In this document: in pieces, positions 26,301-34,664 of the stretch | Layout: every line of letters starts with the position of its first letter | Position numbering within the stretch: the first letter of the stretch is position 1 | NCBI RefSeq assembly: GCF_000374065.1 | Contig: NZ_KB893290.1 | Coordinates: 140,980-204,979 of the forward strand | DNA length: 64,000 nt | Direction: 5' to 3' | Origin: Spirosoma luteum DSM 19990 | GTDB taxonomy: Bacteria; Bacteroidota; Bacteroidia; Cytophagales; Spirosomataceae | Notes under the pieces: model-generated | What the model saw: only the letters and a program-made list of their open reading frames with translations | What the model was told of the DNA's origin: nothing | Database searches by the model: none | Made by a program: the position numbers and the translations under genes

Positions 26301-26405
26301 CTCGTCCTGCTGCTCAGACTTGCTCAACCGGGTAGGCTTACTGGCTAACTGGGCCTGCGTCAGACAGGCGAACAGGAAGCAAAGCATTGTGAGCAGGTAC
26401 CGCAT
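23310..26405 (-). CDS. Two-component-propeller sensor histidine kinase (HisKA_3 type)
   Basis: 1031 residues. A signal peptide (cut near LTQAQ) precedes some 600 residues of Reg_prop repeats of the 'LWIGTGAGLNLFD' and 'GNVWIGTRTGGIAIY' kind, forming periplasmic propellers. A Y_Y_Y domain follows (about 690-765, ending PPGNYVFRVKGSNDDGIWNEQG), then a membrane helix (LIVILLLAGGLYGGY). The kinase core is of the NarX/LytS-like type: ELHDGVGAN (His about 844), ELLQNAAKHAEATH, DDGRGFD and GHGLVNI. Its partner should be a LuxR-type response regulator, but none is adjacent, so it is an orphan in this window. Confidence 0.9.
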   Translation of the reverse strand: MRYLLTMLCFLFACLTQAQLASKPTRLSKSEQQDEAITFEHYGQESGLSQGTINAVTAYDGFRWFATQDGLNRFDGYGFRVYRTGQGLNSNLVQALLADSQQRLWIGTGAGLNLFDRTDGRIRRFTETFGIRHAVDSLPVNRLVEDKQGRIWIQTVAQGLFCFDPALKKIRHYFPGNNTIRSCCLAPDGQLWVLTFSELYCYDSKRDTFVTIPIRQHLTTASLFQNLLFDKRGHLWIGTADDGAFRLENPASPLGRITHFVQGGTARHLSGTDVESLMCDKTGNVWIGTRTGGIAIYHPDTGQFTYVRHSPLNHRSLRENFVWLLYQDEQDIVWVGSSSQGIDKYDPHRLPFGLIQQQADTPAHGLPDNVVFRLFGLGNQLYIGTEAGGFARYSIPDRTLTSFPETAIPSASAMHGEVRVIDADYKGNLWFANWHELTQYDPRQNRAHVYPMPGPRKQKYAYAAHMISDTSGRTSEIWVAGDGGLTRFDWQTKQWKGWQDLPAINAISAHNIRLVYQQERDVVWFGTLGNGLFGYNRRTQQLSAFGPANGLACLNIRSLLQDGATLWVGTDCGLFALDLIRNVVTHQFTSSRGAMAFRLPNDVIYGILKDNEGYLWLSSNQGLTRFSPTQGVLKNYNVSDGLQSNEFNTNVSYKHTDGTLFFGGVNGVTYVRTGQMQRNTFVPPVRITALTVLDSAYNPNQTHLTLNPDQNFIEFSFAALNFSNAQKNRYQYRLEGIDASWVQAQHRRTANYTNLPPGNYVFRVKGSNDDGIWNEQGASVNILIKPPFWATRWFQLIVILLLAGGLYGGYRYRIATLKNRQAHELSVAIRTQELERHRFSKELHDGVGANLTVLKMYLSSLGTPNVAVDDVRNRSLSVLKSSIADIRSIIHDMHPRSLTEFGLVHTIDDMVALMNESHRLNVTFTSRQVPQKLPESIEINVFRIVQELLQNAAKHAEATHVLLSLIYEADTLLLTYRDDGRGFDPVRVQNHSLAGHGLVNINQRVMLVKGTYQVTSADTQGTAIQIAVPVT

Positions 26406-26711
26406 AATCCCTCAGGAGTTGTAACGTCAGACAAACCGTTACTGCAAACGCCTAATTTACGGTAAATACTCGTTCGATGCGTCGTTACCGGCCACGCATC
26501 GGCCAGTCGGCCTGTTTATTAACGCTGGTGCAGTTACTACCTGTGTTGTAAGGGACTTTACAACCGAAATGACTGCGTTGTTGCCGGCCGGAAAAGCGAT
26601 TGATGCTCCCTTGTGCGGGATGGATTTTGGTTTCCTCGAATACGCAGAATAATTCTTAAACCTTTTGGGCTGACGACGGTCTTACCCTCACACAGAACCT
26701 GTACCAAACCT

Positions 26712-27491
26712 ATGCGAACGCTACTGGTTGGCCTACTGCTCCTGACGGCTGCCTGCCGACGTCCGTCTACGCAGTTCTCGGCCATGCTCACCCCCGTCAA
26801 TCAACCCGACGATTACACCCGCTACCTGAAAGCCGGGGACGAACTGGTGGCCGTAGGTAGTGACCCAGCCTGGTCGCTAACGGTAAACCCATCCAAAGGA
26901 GTCCTGCTCTTTAAACCCCAGCACAGCGATAGCAGCATCGTATCACTTTCCGATAATCAGATTAGCCGCACGGCCGATTCAGCCAATGGTGCGTTCGGAT
27001 ATCAATCGAGGGATGGCCGAATCAAGGTTTCATTCCGGCCCGACAGTTGTACCGACAAGCTATCCGGCCAACGGTATGATTACCGCGTGGATGTGGTGAG
27101 TGAGGGTCAAAACGTGGTGGGCTGTGGCGTTTCACTACGCCAGTTGGCTTTATTGCAGGACAACTGGGTACTAACCAGTATGCAGGGGGACTCCATTGCG
27201 ACCAATGGACCAGCAAAAACGATACCCCGTCTGGAAATATCACTCACCCAGGGCCGCGTAACCGGCACTACCGGTTGTAACCAGCTTAATGGCCCCGTCA
27301 TGGCAGACACGCATCAGATTCTGTTTGGACCGCTCGTTACCACCAAAATGGCCTGTATGGGCCCAAATGGTGCGGCAGAACCCACATTCCTGCGCCTGCT
27401 GAGCCAACCAATGCCTTACCGGATCGATTCGGGTAAATTAACACTGTACCAACAGGGCAAGCCCGTCCTGACCTTCAGAAAGGCAGATTAA
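26712..27491 (+). CDS. Lipoprotein with META/HslJ domain
   Basis: 259 residues from MRTLLVGLLLLTAAC (lipobox LTAAC, Cys15). The first half has the 'VAVGSDPAWSLTV' pattern of COG3650-like envelope proteins. The second half is a META domain (NWVLTSMQGDSI, TGTTGCNQLNG, FGPLVTTKMAC), as in HslJ. A frame open upstream to 26613 includes no signal-like sequence, so the lipoprotein start is chosen. The 306 bases before it (26406-26711) hold only divergent promoter space. Role in the envelope is unknown. Confidence 0.8.
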   Translation: MRTLLVGLLLLTAACRRPSTQFSAMLTPVNQPDDYTRYLKAGDELVAVGSDPAWSLTVNPSKGVLLFKPQHSDSSIVSLSDNQISRTADSANGAFGYQSRDGRIKVSFRPDSCTDKLSGQRYDYRVDVVSEGQNVVGCGVSLRQLALLQDNWVLTSMQGDSIATNGPAKTIPRLEISLTQGRVTGTTGCNQLNGPVMADTHQILFGPLVTTKMACMGPNGAAEPTFLRLLSQPMPYRIDSGKLTLYQQGKPVLTFRKAD

Positions 27492-27549
27492 AATCGTTTC
27501 CCCAACATTATTTAAGCCATTTATTACACAGTAGCATCCGCTTTTTCGT

Positions 27550-27557
27550 TACTTTTG
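27550..27557 (+). promoter_or_regulatory. Putative -7 box of the ThuA-GSDH gene
   Basis: TACTTTTG matches the TAnnTTTG consensus, 95 bases before the ATG at 27652, implying a long leader. No clear -33 element. Confidence 0.4.
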
Positions 27558-27651
27558 TTTCTTATTAAAAGCCAATCGAATCCTAAAATAAGTTAAGCCT
27601 TTCGATTTCGATTAGCGGGTGCCAATCAATTTGTATAAATCACAAAACTCT

Positions 27652-30600
27652 ATGATTAACAGTAAATTTCCCTCCCGCATATGGCTGCTGGCGGGTGTGC
27701 TGGCAACGGTAGTCTCCAGCGCAGGCAACCCTGCCTGGGCACAGGCGGCAGCCCGGCGGATGACCCCCGCCAAACCGGCAGCCGCTTCGGGTCAGGCACC
27801 AACTGCCCTGAACAAAGTACTGGTCTTCTCCAAAACCGCGGGTTACCGTCATGCCTCCATCAATGTCGGTAAACTGGCCCTGATGAAACTTGGTCAGGCC
27901 AACGGATTTGCCGTTGACACGACTGAAGACGCCGGTAAGTTCACCGAAAACAACCTGAAACAGTACAGTGCGGTTATCTGGCTCAGCACCACCGGCAATG
28001 TCCTCGACGAAGCCCAGCAGGCGCAGTTTCAGCGGTACATTCAGGCGGGTGGTGGCTACATGGGCATCCACGCGGCTGCCGATACGGAATACGACTGGCC
28101 CTGGTATAACCAACTGGCGGGTGCGTACTTTCTGAATCACCCCAAGCAGCAGAATGCTGAAATCAACATCATCGACAAAAGTCACCCGGCCACTAAAATG
28201 CTGCCCGACGTCTGGAAACGCTTCGACGAGTGGTACAGCTACAAAAGCATTTCGCCCGACATAAAAGTGCTGGGTAAGCTGGATGAGAAAACCTACGAAG
28301 GCGGCAAAAACGGGGATAACCACCCGTTTATCTGGTACCACGATTTCGATGGGGGCAAGGCGTTTTACACGGGTGCCGGTCATACGGATGAGTCGTACAG
28401 CGACCAGATGTTCTTAGCGCATATTCTGGGTGGTATCAAATCCGTAATGGCCACCAGTCTGAAATTCAGTCAGGCCAAAACGCAGCCTTACCCCGAAGAG
28501 AACCGTTTCGACCGGCAGATTCTGACCGCCGATCTGGACGAGCCAACGGAGCTGGCTATTCTGGACAACGGTAAAATTCTTTTTACCGAGCGGAAAGGCG
28601 CGGTGAAACTGTATGATACCAAGAAGAAAACGACGAAGTTGGTTACCACCCTTCCCGTTCATTCCCAGCGCGAATATGGCCTGATGGGGCTAAACATCGA
28701 CCCTAAGTTCAACCAGAACAAATGGGTGTACCTGTATTATTCGGCCGTCAAGCCTGATTCCAACAACCGGCTGGTGCGCATGAAGTGGGACGATGCCAAA
28801 GACGAACTGCAACTCAACACCGAGCAACTACTGCTGACGGTAACGGAGAACCGTACCTACGACAAGGACGACTGCTGCCACACGGGAGGTTCCATTGCCT
28901 GGGATAAGCAGGGCAACCTGTACCTGTCGACGGGCGACAACACCAACCCTTTCTACTCGAACGGTTTTTCGCCCAGCGACGATCGTGCTGACCGGAAGAA
29001 GTTCAACGCCCTGCTTTCATCCAGCAGCACGAATAACCTGCGGGGTAAAATTCTGCGTATCCACCCTGAGGATGACGGCACGTACACCATTCCCGAAGGA
29101 AACCTGTTCCCGAAAGGAATGGAAAAGACCCGGCCCGAAATTTACGTGATGGGTAACCGGAATCCGTACCGTATTTCGGTCGACCAGCATACCGGCTTCC
29201 TGTACTGGGGTGAAGTAGGCCCCGACGCGGGCGAAAACAGCGAGAAACGCGGGCCACGCGGATACGACGAGATGAACCAGGCCCGTAAGGCCGGTTATTA
29301 TGGCTGGCCGCTGTTTGTAGGCGATAACAAGCCGTACCGACAGTTTAACTACGCCGACAGTACCTCCGGCCCGCTCAACGATCCGGCTCATCCGATCAAT
29401 TACTCGGCCCACAATACGGGTCTGCGGGAGTTGCCCCCGGCACAGAAAGCATTTATCTATTACCCCTACGCCGACTCGCCCGAGTTTGGCCCAATTGTGG
29501 GTAAAGGTGGTCGGAATGCCATGGCCGGACCGGTTTATTACTACGACGACTATGCTGACTCGCCGGTGAAGTTTCCCCGCTCCTATGATGGCAAGTTTTT
29601 CTCCTACGAATGGATGCGTGACTGGATTCACCCTGTTACGATGAAGGAAAACGGCGATTTCCTGCAAATGGAAACGTTCATGCCGAATACCAAATTTTCG
29701 CACATAATCGACATGCAGTTTGCCAATGACGGTTCGCTGTATACGCTTGAATACGGTCAGCAGTGGTTTGCTGCCAATGCCGACGCCCGCCTGTCGCACA
29801 TTACGTATAACGCCGGTAATCGCAAACCCGTAGCCTCTGCCAGTGCCAACAAAATGGTTGGTGCGGCCCCGCTAACAGTTAAATTCGATGGTAAGAAGTC
29901 GATGGATTACGATGGCGACGCGCTGAAGTACGAGTGGTCATTTGGCCCCGGTATGCCGAAGCAGACAACCGTAAGTCCTACCGTTACCTTCACGAAGCCG
30001 GGTGTATATCCTGCTATGCTGAAAGTGACCGATGCCTTGGGCAACGTGGCTACCGAAACGATGGACATCAAAGTAGGCAACGACCAGCCAAAAGTAGAAG
30101 TAGCGCTGGCGGGAAACAAAACGTTCTATTTCCCTGACAAACCGGTTAAATACGCCGTTAAGGTAGCCGACAAAGAAGATGGCACCCTGCAGAAAGGTAT
30201 CAATCCCGACGATGTGACCATGACCATCAACTACCTCGAAGGCTTCGACAAAACGATGCTGGCGCAGGGGCACCAGGTTAATACGGGCTCCGCAACGGGT
30301 AAGCGTCTTATTGAGCTGAGCGACTGCAAAGCCTGCCATGCCATCGACAAAAAATCGGTTGGACCGGCTTACATCGACGTTGCCAAAAAGTACAGACGTA
30401 CGCCAGGAATTGAAGAGAAACTGGCGAAGAAAGTGATTTCAGGCGGGGGTGGTGTCTGGGGCGAACAGGCCATGAGTGCCCACCCACAGCTTAAGGAAAG
30501 CGAAGCAACTGACATGGTTCGCTATATTCTGACCCTGGCTGACCAGAAGAAAGTAGAGAACCAGCCACTGGCAGGTAATTATGTACCCGCCCAGCAGCAA

Positions 30601-31089
30601 AAAGATGGTTCCTACATCCTGACGGCTACGTACACCGACCGAGGTAATGGCGCCATTGGTCCAATCACCGGCACATCGAGCGTGGCCCTGCGGTCGGCGG
30701 TGGTGAAAGCAGTTTCGGCCGATGGGAAGCAGGATATATTCCAGTACGACATTCCAAAAATGGGGCCAGCCGCCATTGGCACGAAGTCGGGTAGCTACCT
30801 GGAGTTCAATGATATTGACCTTACGGGCATCACGGGCATTAAACCAACGGTGTTCTCGGCTAATGATCAGGTGGCGGGTGGCAAACTGGAAGCCCGGCTT
30901 GACTCACCCACCGGCCAGCTGCTGGGCGAAGCCGATGCCAAAAGCGGCACGATGGGGCCCGTTGATTTACCGTTCCGTAAGCCCGTTTCCGGTGTCCATA
31001 AACTTTACCTCGTTTTCGTCAATCCTACGGCCGGTCAGAAACCGCTGTTTGCCGTCGACAAGGTACAGTTCGACACGCAGGGTATGTAG
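27652..31089 (+). CDS. ThuA - PQQ-type sugar dehydrogenase (GSDH) - PKD - cytochrome c - CBM multidomain protein
   Basis: About 1145 residues from the ATG at 27652 (GTG at 27619 is an alternative that adds 11 residues before the signal peptide, cut after AWAQ). In order: ThuA domain (about 45-265; KVLVFSKTAGYRHASI, YMGIHAAADTEYDW), glucose/sorbosone dehydrogenase propeller (about 283-722; DEPTELAILDNGKILFTERKG), PKD domain (about 727-810), class I cytochrome c with CKACH (Cys892, Cys895, His896), and a CBM6-like sandwich (about 1046-1143). This is a secreted sugar oxidase that could pass electrons from a quinone cofactor to its own haem. Followed by a terminator. Confidence 0.9.
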   Translation: MINSKFPSRIWLLAGVLATVVSSAGNPAWAQAAARRMTPAKPAAASGQAPTALNKVLVFSKTAGYRHASINVGKLALMKLGQANGFAVDTTEDAGKFTENNLKQYSAVIWLSTTGNVLDEAQQAQFQRYIQAGGGYMGIHAAADTEYDWPWYNQLAGAYFLNHPKQQNAEINIIDKSHPATKMLPDVWKRFDEWYSYKSISPDIKVLGKLDEKTYEGGKNGDNHPFIWYHDFDGGKAFYTGAGHTDESYSDQMFLAHILGGIKSVMATSLKFSQAKTQPYPEENRFDRQILTADLDEPTELAILDNGKILFTERKGAVKLYDTKKKTTKLVTTLPVHSQREYGLMGLNIDPKFNQNKWVYLYYSAVKPDSNNRLVRMKWDDAKDELQLNTEQLLLTVTENRTYDKDDCCHTGGSIAWDKQGNLYLSTGDNTNPFYSNGFSPSDDRADRKKFNALLSSSSTNNLRGKILRIHPEDDGTYTIPEGNLFPKGMEKTRPEIYVMGNRNPYRISVDQHTGFLYWGEVGPDAGENSEKRGPRGYDEMNQARKAGYYGWPLFVGDNKPYRQFNYADSTSGPLNDPAHPINYSAHNTGLRELPPAQKAFIYYPYADSPEFGPIVGKGGRNAMAGPVYYYDDYADSPVKFPRSYDGKFFSYEWMRDWIHPVTMKENGDFLQMETFMPNTKFSHIIDMQFANDGSLYTLEYGQQWFAANADARLSHITYNAGNRKPVASASANKMVGAAPLTVKFDGKKSMDYDGDALKYEWSFGPGMPKQTTVSPTVTFTKPGVYPAMLKVTDALGNVATETMDIKVGNDQPKVEVALAGNKTFYFPDKPVKYAVKVADKEDGTLQKGINPDDVTMTINYLEGFDKTMLAQGHQVNTGSATGKRLIELSDCKACHAIDKKSVGPAYIDVAKKYRRTPGIEEKLAKKVISGGGGVWGEQAMSAHPQLKESEATDMVRYILTLADQKKVENQPLAGNYVPAQQQKDGSYILTATYTDRGNGAIGPITGTSSVALRSAVVKAVSADGKQDIFQYDIPKMGPAAIGTKSGSYLEFNDIDLTGITGIKPTVFSANDQVAGGKLEARLDSPTGQLLGEADAKSGTMGPVDLPFRKPVSGVHKLYLVFVNPTAGQKPLFAVDKVQFDTQGM

Positions 31090-31117
31090 TAAGTAACAGA
31101 TAAAGTAATGTTGGCAG

Positions 31118-31161
31118 GGCATGGAGAAAGGGCAGCACCCCGATTTCCATGCCTTGTTTTT
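31118..31161 (+). terminator. Intrinsic terminator after the ThuA-GSDH gene
   Basis: Arms GGCATGGA (31118-31125) and TCCATGCC (31146-31153) followed by TTGTTTTTTG. The remaining bases to 31397 hold no gene; TATCTTCG at about 31336 may be a -7 box for the next gene. Confidence 0.75.
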
Positions 31162-31397
31162 TGTTATTCTCTATGCTACCAAAAACAAGCGTACCAAAGC
31201 GGATTTCCGGGAAGTATAGCGTCCATCGTCGGCCGCTATACCCCTCTCACGTGGCCCCAGCGTCATGAATAGCAATGGCGTCATAAAGACAAACAAAATC
31301 TTCCTGAACAGGATTTGGGTGCAATGAATGACTGGATAGTATCTTCGCCGTTCGCAAGGCTGCTTTCATCTGCCTGCGTACGATTCAGGCATACGTT

Positions 31398-32543
31398 ATG
31401 ACTCCATTTTATAGGCACCCCCTTTTCAGTAACATCCGTTTCATCGTTGGCACTTATGCAGTCCTTGCCCTGCTGGCAAGCGTTAAACTCGTGTTTTTTG
31501 AGGGGTCTGGCGTGTACAGTATTTTCTACTATTCGCTGACTCACCTCCTGGAGGGTAAAAGTCTGTACGCGGCTTACCCGGCTGAATACGTGGACCATTA
31601 TCACTACGCTCCTACGTTTGCCGCCCTGTTTGCCCCGGTTTTTGCGCTCCCCTACTCAGTAGGGCTGTTCATCTGGCAGCCCTTGTTTACGGCCGTCTGG
31701 TTTTACGCCATCTACCGGATGCCGTTTACACAGCAGCAGAAAGTGTTTGCCTACTGGTTCTGCCTGCAGGAATTGTTTACGTCGCTCGTAAACAGCCAGA
31801 CCAATCCGCTCATTGCCGCTCTTTCACTGTTTACATTCCTGAGTTTCGAGCGTCGGCAACCAATTTGGGCCGCCTTCTTTATCGTGCTGGGATTCAATAT
31901 CAAGATTTACAGCCTGGTGGCCGGAGCGTTGTTTCTGCTGTACCCACAGAAACTCCGGTTTCTGGCTTACGCCCTGGGCTGGGGCGTTGTGATGGCCCTG
32001 CTACCGCTCCTGCTCACTCCACCCGACAAACTGCTCTGGCAGTATGACTTGTGGGTGAATCAGTTGCTCATAAAATCGGATGTAGATAAATGGCTCAATC
32101 TGTCCATTCACCGCCTTGTGCATCAGACCATCTCGCCCGCTATTTCAACTTCGGCTATTATCGGGGCCGGGGTGCTGGTGTTCTGTACCGTGTATATACG
32201 GGTAAAACGCTACACGGAGCCTGTGTTCCGGCTGTTGATGGTAGCCTCGGTTCTGCTGTTTCAGGTAATTTTCAACCCCGTTTCCGAATCACCAACCTAT
32301 ATAACAGCCGTTACGGGCGTGATGTGCTGGTGGGTGTGCTGCCCCCAAAACTGGCTGGACCGTAGTTTGCTCATTGCCTGTTTTGTGTTTACGGTACTGT
32401 CGCCCAGCGATATATTTCCAACCGTTCTGCGGGAGCAGCTGGTAAAACCCTACGTACTAAAAGCCCTGCCGTGCGTACTTATCTGGTTCAGAGTCATCTA
32501 CCTGATGCACAGCAGGGAGGAAGCCGTAGTTACCTACGGCTGA
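31398..32543 (+). CDS. Membrane glycosyltransferase, GT87 (DUF2029) family
   Basis: 381 residues with about nine hydrophobic segments. The first loop carries the usual acidic/aromatic pattern (EYVDHYHYAPTFAALFAPVFALPY) of polyprenyl-phosphate-mannose-dependent GT87 enzymes. HYHYAPTF after the first span and the FGxNIKxYS-like motif LGFNIKIYSLVAGALFLLYP fit the family. It likely adds a sugar to an envelope glycan from the outer face of the inner membrane. The next gene, a GT2-like transferase, lies 153 bases downstream on the same strand. Confidence 0.75.
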   Translation: MTPFYRHPLFSNIRFIVGTYAVLALLASVKLVFFEGSGVYSIFYYSLTHLLEGKSLYAAYPAEYVDHYHYAPTFAALFAPVFALPYSVGLFIWQPLFTAVWFYAIYRMPFTQQQKVFAYWFCLQELFTSLVNSQTNPLIAALSLFTFLSFERRQPIWAAFFIVLGFNIKIYSLVAGALFLLYPQKLRFLAYALGWGVVMALLPLLLTPPDKLLWQYDLWVNQLLIKSDVDKWLNLSIHRLVHQTISPAISTSAIIGAGVLVFCTVYIRVKRYTEPVFRLLMVASVLLFQVIFNPVSESPTYITAVTGVMCWWVCCPQNWLDRSLLIACFVFTVLSPSDIFPTVLREQLVKPYVLKALPCVLIWFRVIYLMHSREEAVVTYG

Positions 32544-32696
32544 TTTTCAATCAACGCGGCCTTTTTGTACCTTACGGCATCCAAACGTCAAGATGATTCT
32601 GCTCGTTTATCGGCCTCACAACCGGTTGATACACGGTCGTAAAACCGCTCATGGTAATCTGACACTCGTGTTTACCTTCTTTGATTTATTCTATTT

Positions 32697-33605
32697 ATGA
32701 CGATCAGTGGCTTCTCGTACGTTCGAAACGGTATCCAGTATCAATATCCTTTTCTGGCCTCCATCCAATCTATTCTGCCCATTTGCGATGAATTTGTCAT
32801 TGCCATTGGTGATTCTCAGGACGGAACGCGCGACGCAGTGCTGGCCCTGAACAACCCTAAAATCCGTATTATCGATACCGTATGGGACGACGAAATGCGG
32901 GTAGGGGGTAAAATATTTGCTCAGCAGACAAACCTGGCCCTCGCTGCCTGCACAGGCGACTGGCTCTTTCATATTCAGGCCGACGAAGTGATTCACGAAA
33001 ACGACCTGCCCGTTGTTAAAAGCCTTATCGAACAGGCTGATACCAATCCAGCCGTGGAAGGATTACTGTTCGATTTTCTGAACTTCTACGGAAGTTATAA
33101 CTACCTGAACGGCAGCCGTTACCAGCATACCAAAGAAATCAGGGTTTTCCGGCGGGGCATCGGTGCCTTCTCCTACCGGGATTCGCAGGGTTTCCGGCGT
33201 TATGACAGCGAACAGCAACGGCTGAGCGGGCACAAGGGTGTAAAACTGAACGTGTGGCAAACGGGCGTTCCGGTGTATCACTACAGCTACGTACGCCCAC
33301 CGGACGAAATGCTGAAGAAGTCACAGATTTTCGCCCATTACTACATGGACGAGACCCAGCATACCAAAGTATTCGAGAGCCGGAAAACGCACGACTATTA
33401 CGGCATTGAGCGGGTAGTGCCCTTTTCAGGCACTCATCCGGCGGTTATGGCTGAGTGGGTCAAAAACGGTAATTACGAATTTGACCCGGCGAAGCTTACC
33501 GGGAAAATGACCACCAAAATGAAACTGGCTTACCTGGCCGATAAACTGACCGGTCGGCGAATTGGCGAATACAGGAATTATAACCTGGTAAAGAAAAGGC
33601 AGTAA
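32697..33605 (+). CDS. Glycosyltransferase, GT2-like
   Basis: 302 residues, cytoplasmic. It opens ISGFSYVRNGIQYQYPFLASIQSILPICDEFVIAIGDSQDGTRDAV, the nucleotide-sugar fold of GT-A enzymes, and has HIQADEVIHE in the place of the metal-binding DxD (Gln-Ala-Asp-Glu). RYQHTKEIRVFRRGIG and a C-terminal helical part follow. Acceptor and donor unknown. Its TAA stop lies inside the left arm of the terminator hairpin. Confidence 0.8.
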   Translation: MTISGFSYVRNGIQYQYPFLASIQSILPICDEFVIAIGDSQDGTRDAVLALNNPKIRIIDTVWDDEMRVGGKIFAQQTNLALAACTGDWLFHIQADEVIHENDLPVVKSLIEQADTNPAVEGLLFDFLNFYGSYNYLNGSRYQHTKEIRVFRRGIGAFSYRDSQGFRRYDSEQQRLSGHKGVKLNVWQTGVPVYHYSYVRPPDEMLKKSQIFAHYYMDETQHTKVFESRKTHDYYGIERVVPFSGTHPAVMAEWVKNGNYEFDPAKLTGKMTTKMKLAYLADKLTGRRIGEYRNYNLVKKRQ

Positions 33606-33650
33606 ATGCGGAGGCACGGGCAACACCCTTCCCCACACTTACTGCCTTTT
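33594..33650 (+). terminator. Intrinsic terminator overlapping the stop codon
   Basis: Perfect 12-base arms AAAAGGCAGTAA (33594-33605) and TTACTGCCTTTT (33639-33650). The stop codon of the glycosyltransferase is the end of the left arm. Confidence 0.8.
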
Positions 33651-33693
33651 ACGACCGCACGGACCAATCCGTTACGACTTTTGCGGTACCTTG

Positions 33694-34569
33694 CTATACG
33701 TCACAAATCACGATACTTTCTTTCAAACTCGTCAGCGGGTCGCGCTTGGGAATGAACTCCTGCGCCACGTACCCTTTGAATCCGGTGTCGACAATCGCCT
33801 TCATGATAGCCGGATAGTAGAGTTCCTGGGTTTCGTCAATCTCATTCCGACCCGGATTACCACCCGTGTGGTAGTGGGCGAAGTATTTATTGCTCTCCTG
33901 GATGGTGCGAATGATGTCGCCCTCCATTATCTGCATGTGATAAATATCGTACAGCAGTTTGAAGTTCTCTGACCCCACGGCTTTGCATAAAGCAACGCCC
34001 CAGGCGGAGTGGTCGCACATGTAATCCTTGTGATTCACTTTGCTATTCAGCAACTCCATCACGACAACGATACCGTGCTTTTCGGCGCTGGGCATCAGTC
34101 GTTTAAGGCCGACAGCACAATTTTTCAACCCTTCTTCGTCACTCATGCCCCGGCGGTTTCCGGAAAAACAAATGACGTTGGTCAGGCCCGCTTCTTTCAT
34201 TTTGGGGAAGATAGCTTCGTAACTAGCCACCAGTTCGTCGTGCAGCTTAGGGTCGTTAAAGCCATCATTAATCCCTTTTCCTGCGCCCTGCGCCATGGCA
34301 CAGGTCAGCCCATATTTTTTCAGAGTAGGCCACTCTGCTGGCCCGGTCAGATCAACCGCGGTGATGCCCATTGCTTTGATTGATTTGCAAAAATCATCGA
34401 GCGGAATTTTACTGTAGCACCATTTGCAAACGGAGTGATTGATCCGTCCCTTCAGCGGAGCGGACATGGAGTCGGGCTGTGTCATGGGACTGGCTAGGGA
34501 TTCAGTCAGGGCAGGTAGCGTTAGGGCGGTACCTGTCAGGGTTTTGAGAGCCGTTCGGCGGGTGGTCAT
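33694..34569 (-). CDS. Hydroxypyruvate isomerase-like TIM-barrel protein, exported
   Basis: 291 residues. It begins MTTRRTALKTLTGTALTLPAL, a twin-arginine-like signal. The barrel has the Hyi/IolE-type elements GITAVDLTGPAEWPTLKKYGLTCAM, VVMELLNSKVNHKDYMCDHSAWG (Glu metal ligand), FKLLYDIYHMQIMEGD, HYHTGGNPGRNEIDETQE and GYVAQEFIPK. The xylose-isomerase-like family isomerises small keto sugars; the true substrate is unknown. It lies next to a DUF1080 gene on the same strand, and the two families are often neighbours in Cytophagales, suggesting sugar or 3-keto-glycoside breakdown outside the cytoplasm. Confidence 0.85.
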   Translation of the reverse strand: MTTRRTALKTLTGTALTLPALTESLASPMTQPDSMSAPLKGRINHSVCKWCYSKIPLDDFCKSIKAMGITAVDLTGPAEWPTLKKYGLTCAMAQGAGKGINDGFNDPKLHDELVASYEAIFPKMKEAGLTNVICFSGNRRGMSDEEGLKNCAVGLKRLMPSAEKHGIVVVMELLNSKVNHKDYMCDHSAWGVALCKAVGSENFKLLYDIYHMQIMEGDIIRTIQESNKYFAHYHTGGNPGRNEIDETQELYYPAIMKAIVDTGFKGYVAQEFIPKRDPLTSLKESIVICDV

Positions 34570-34584
34570 AATAATGAAAGAGTG

Positions 34585-34653
34585 AAAGAGTGAATGAGCG
34601 AAAGGATGAACGGTTTTGCGTCAGCTATTCGCACTTTCGCTCATTCACTCTTT
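34585..34653. repeat. Perfect 20-base inverted repeat
   Basis: AAAGAGTGAATGAGCGAAAG (34585-34604) and its exact complement (34634-34653) with a 29-base loop, between the DUF1080 and isomerase-like genes. It is built from GAGTGAAA-type simple sequence and may act as a terminator or RNA stabiliser for the minus-strand upstream gene. Confidence 0.8.
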
Positions 34654-34664
34654 CGCTCTTTAAA

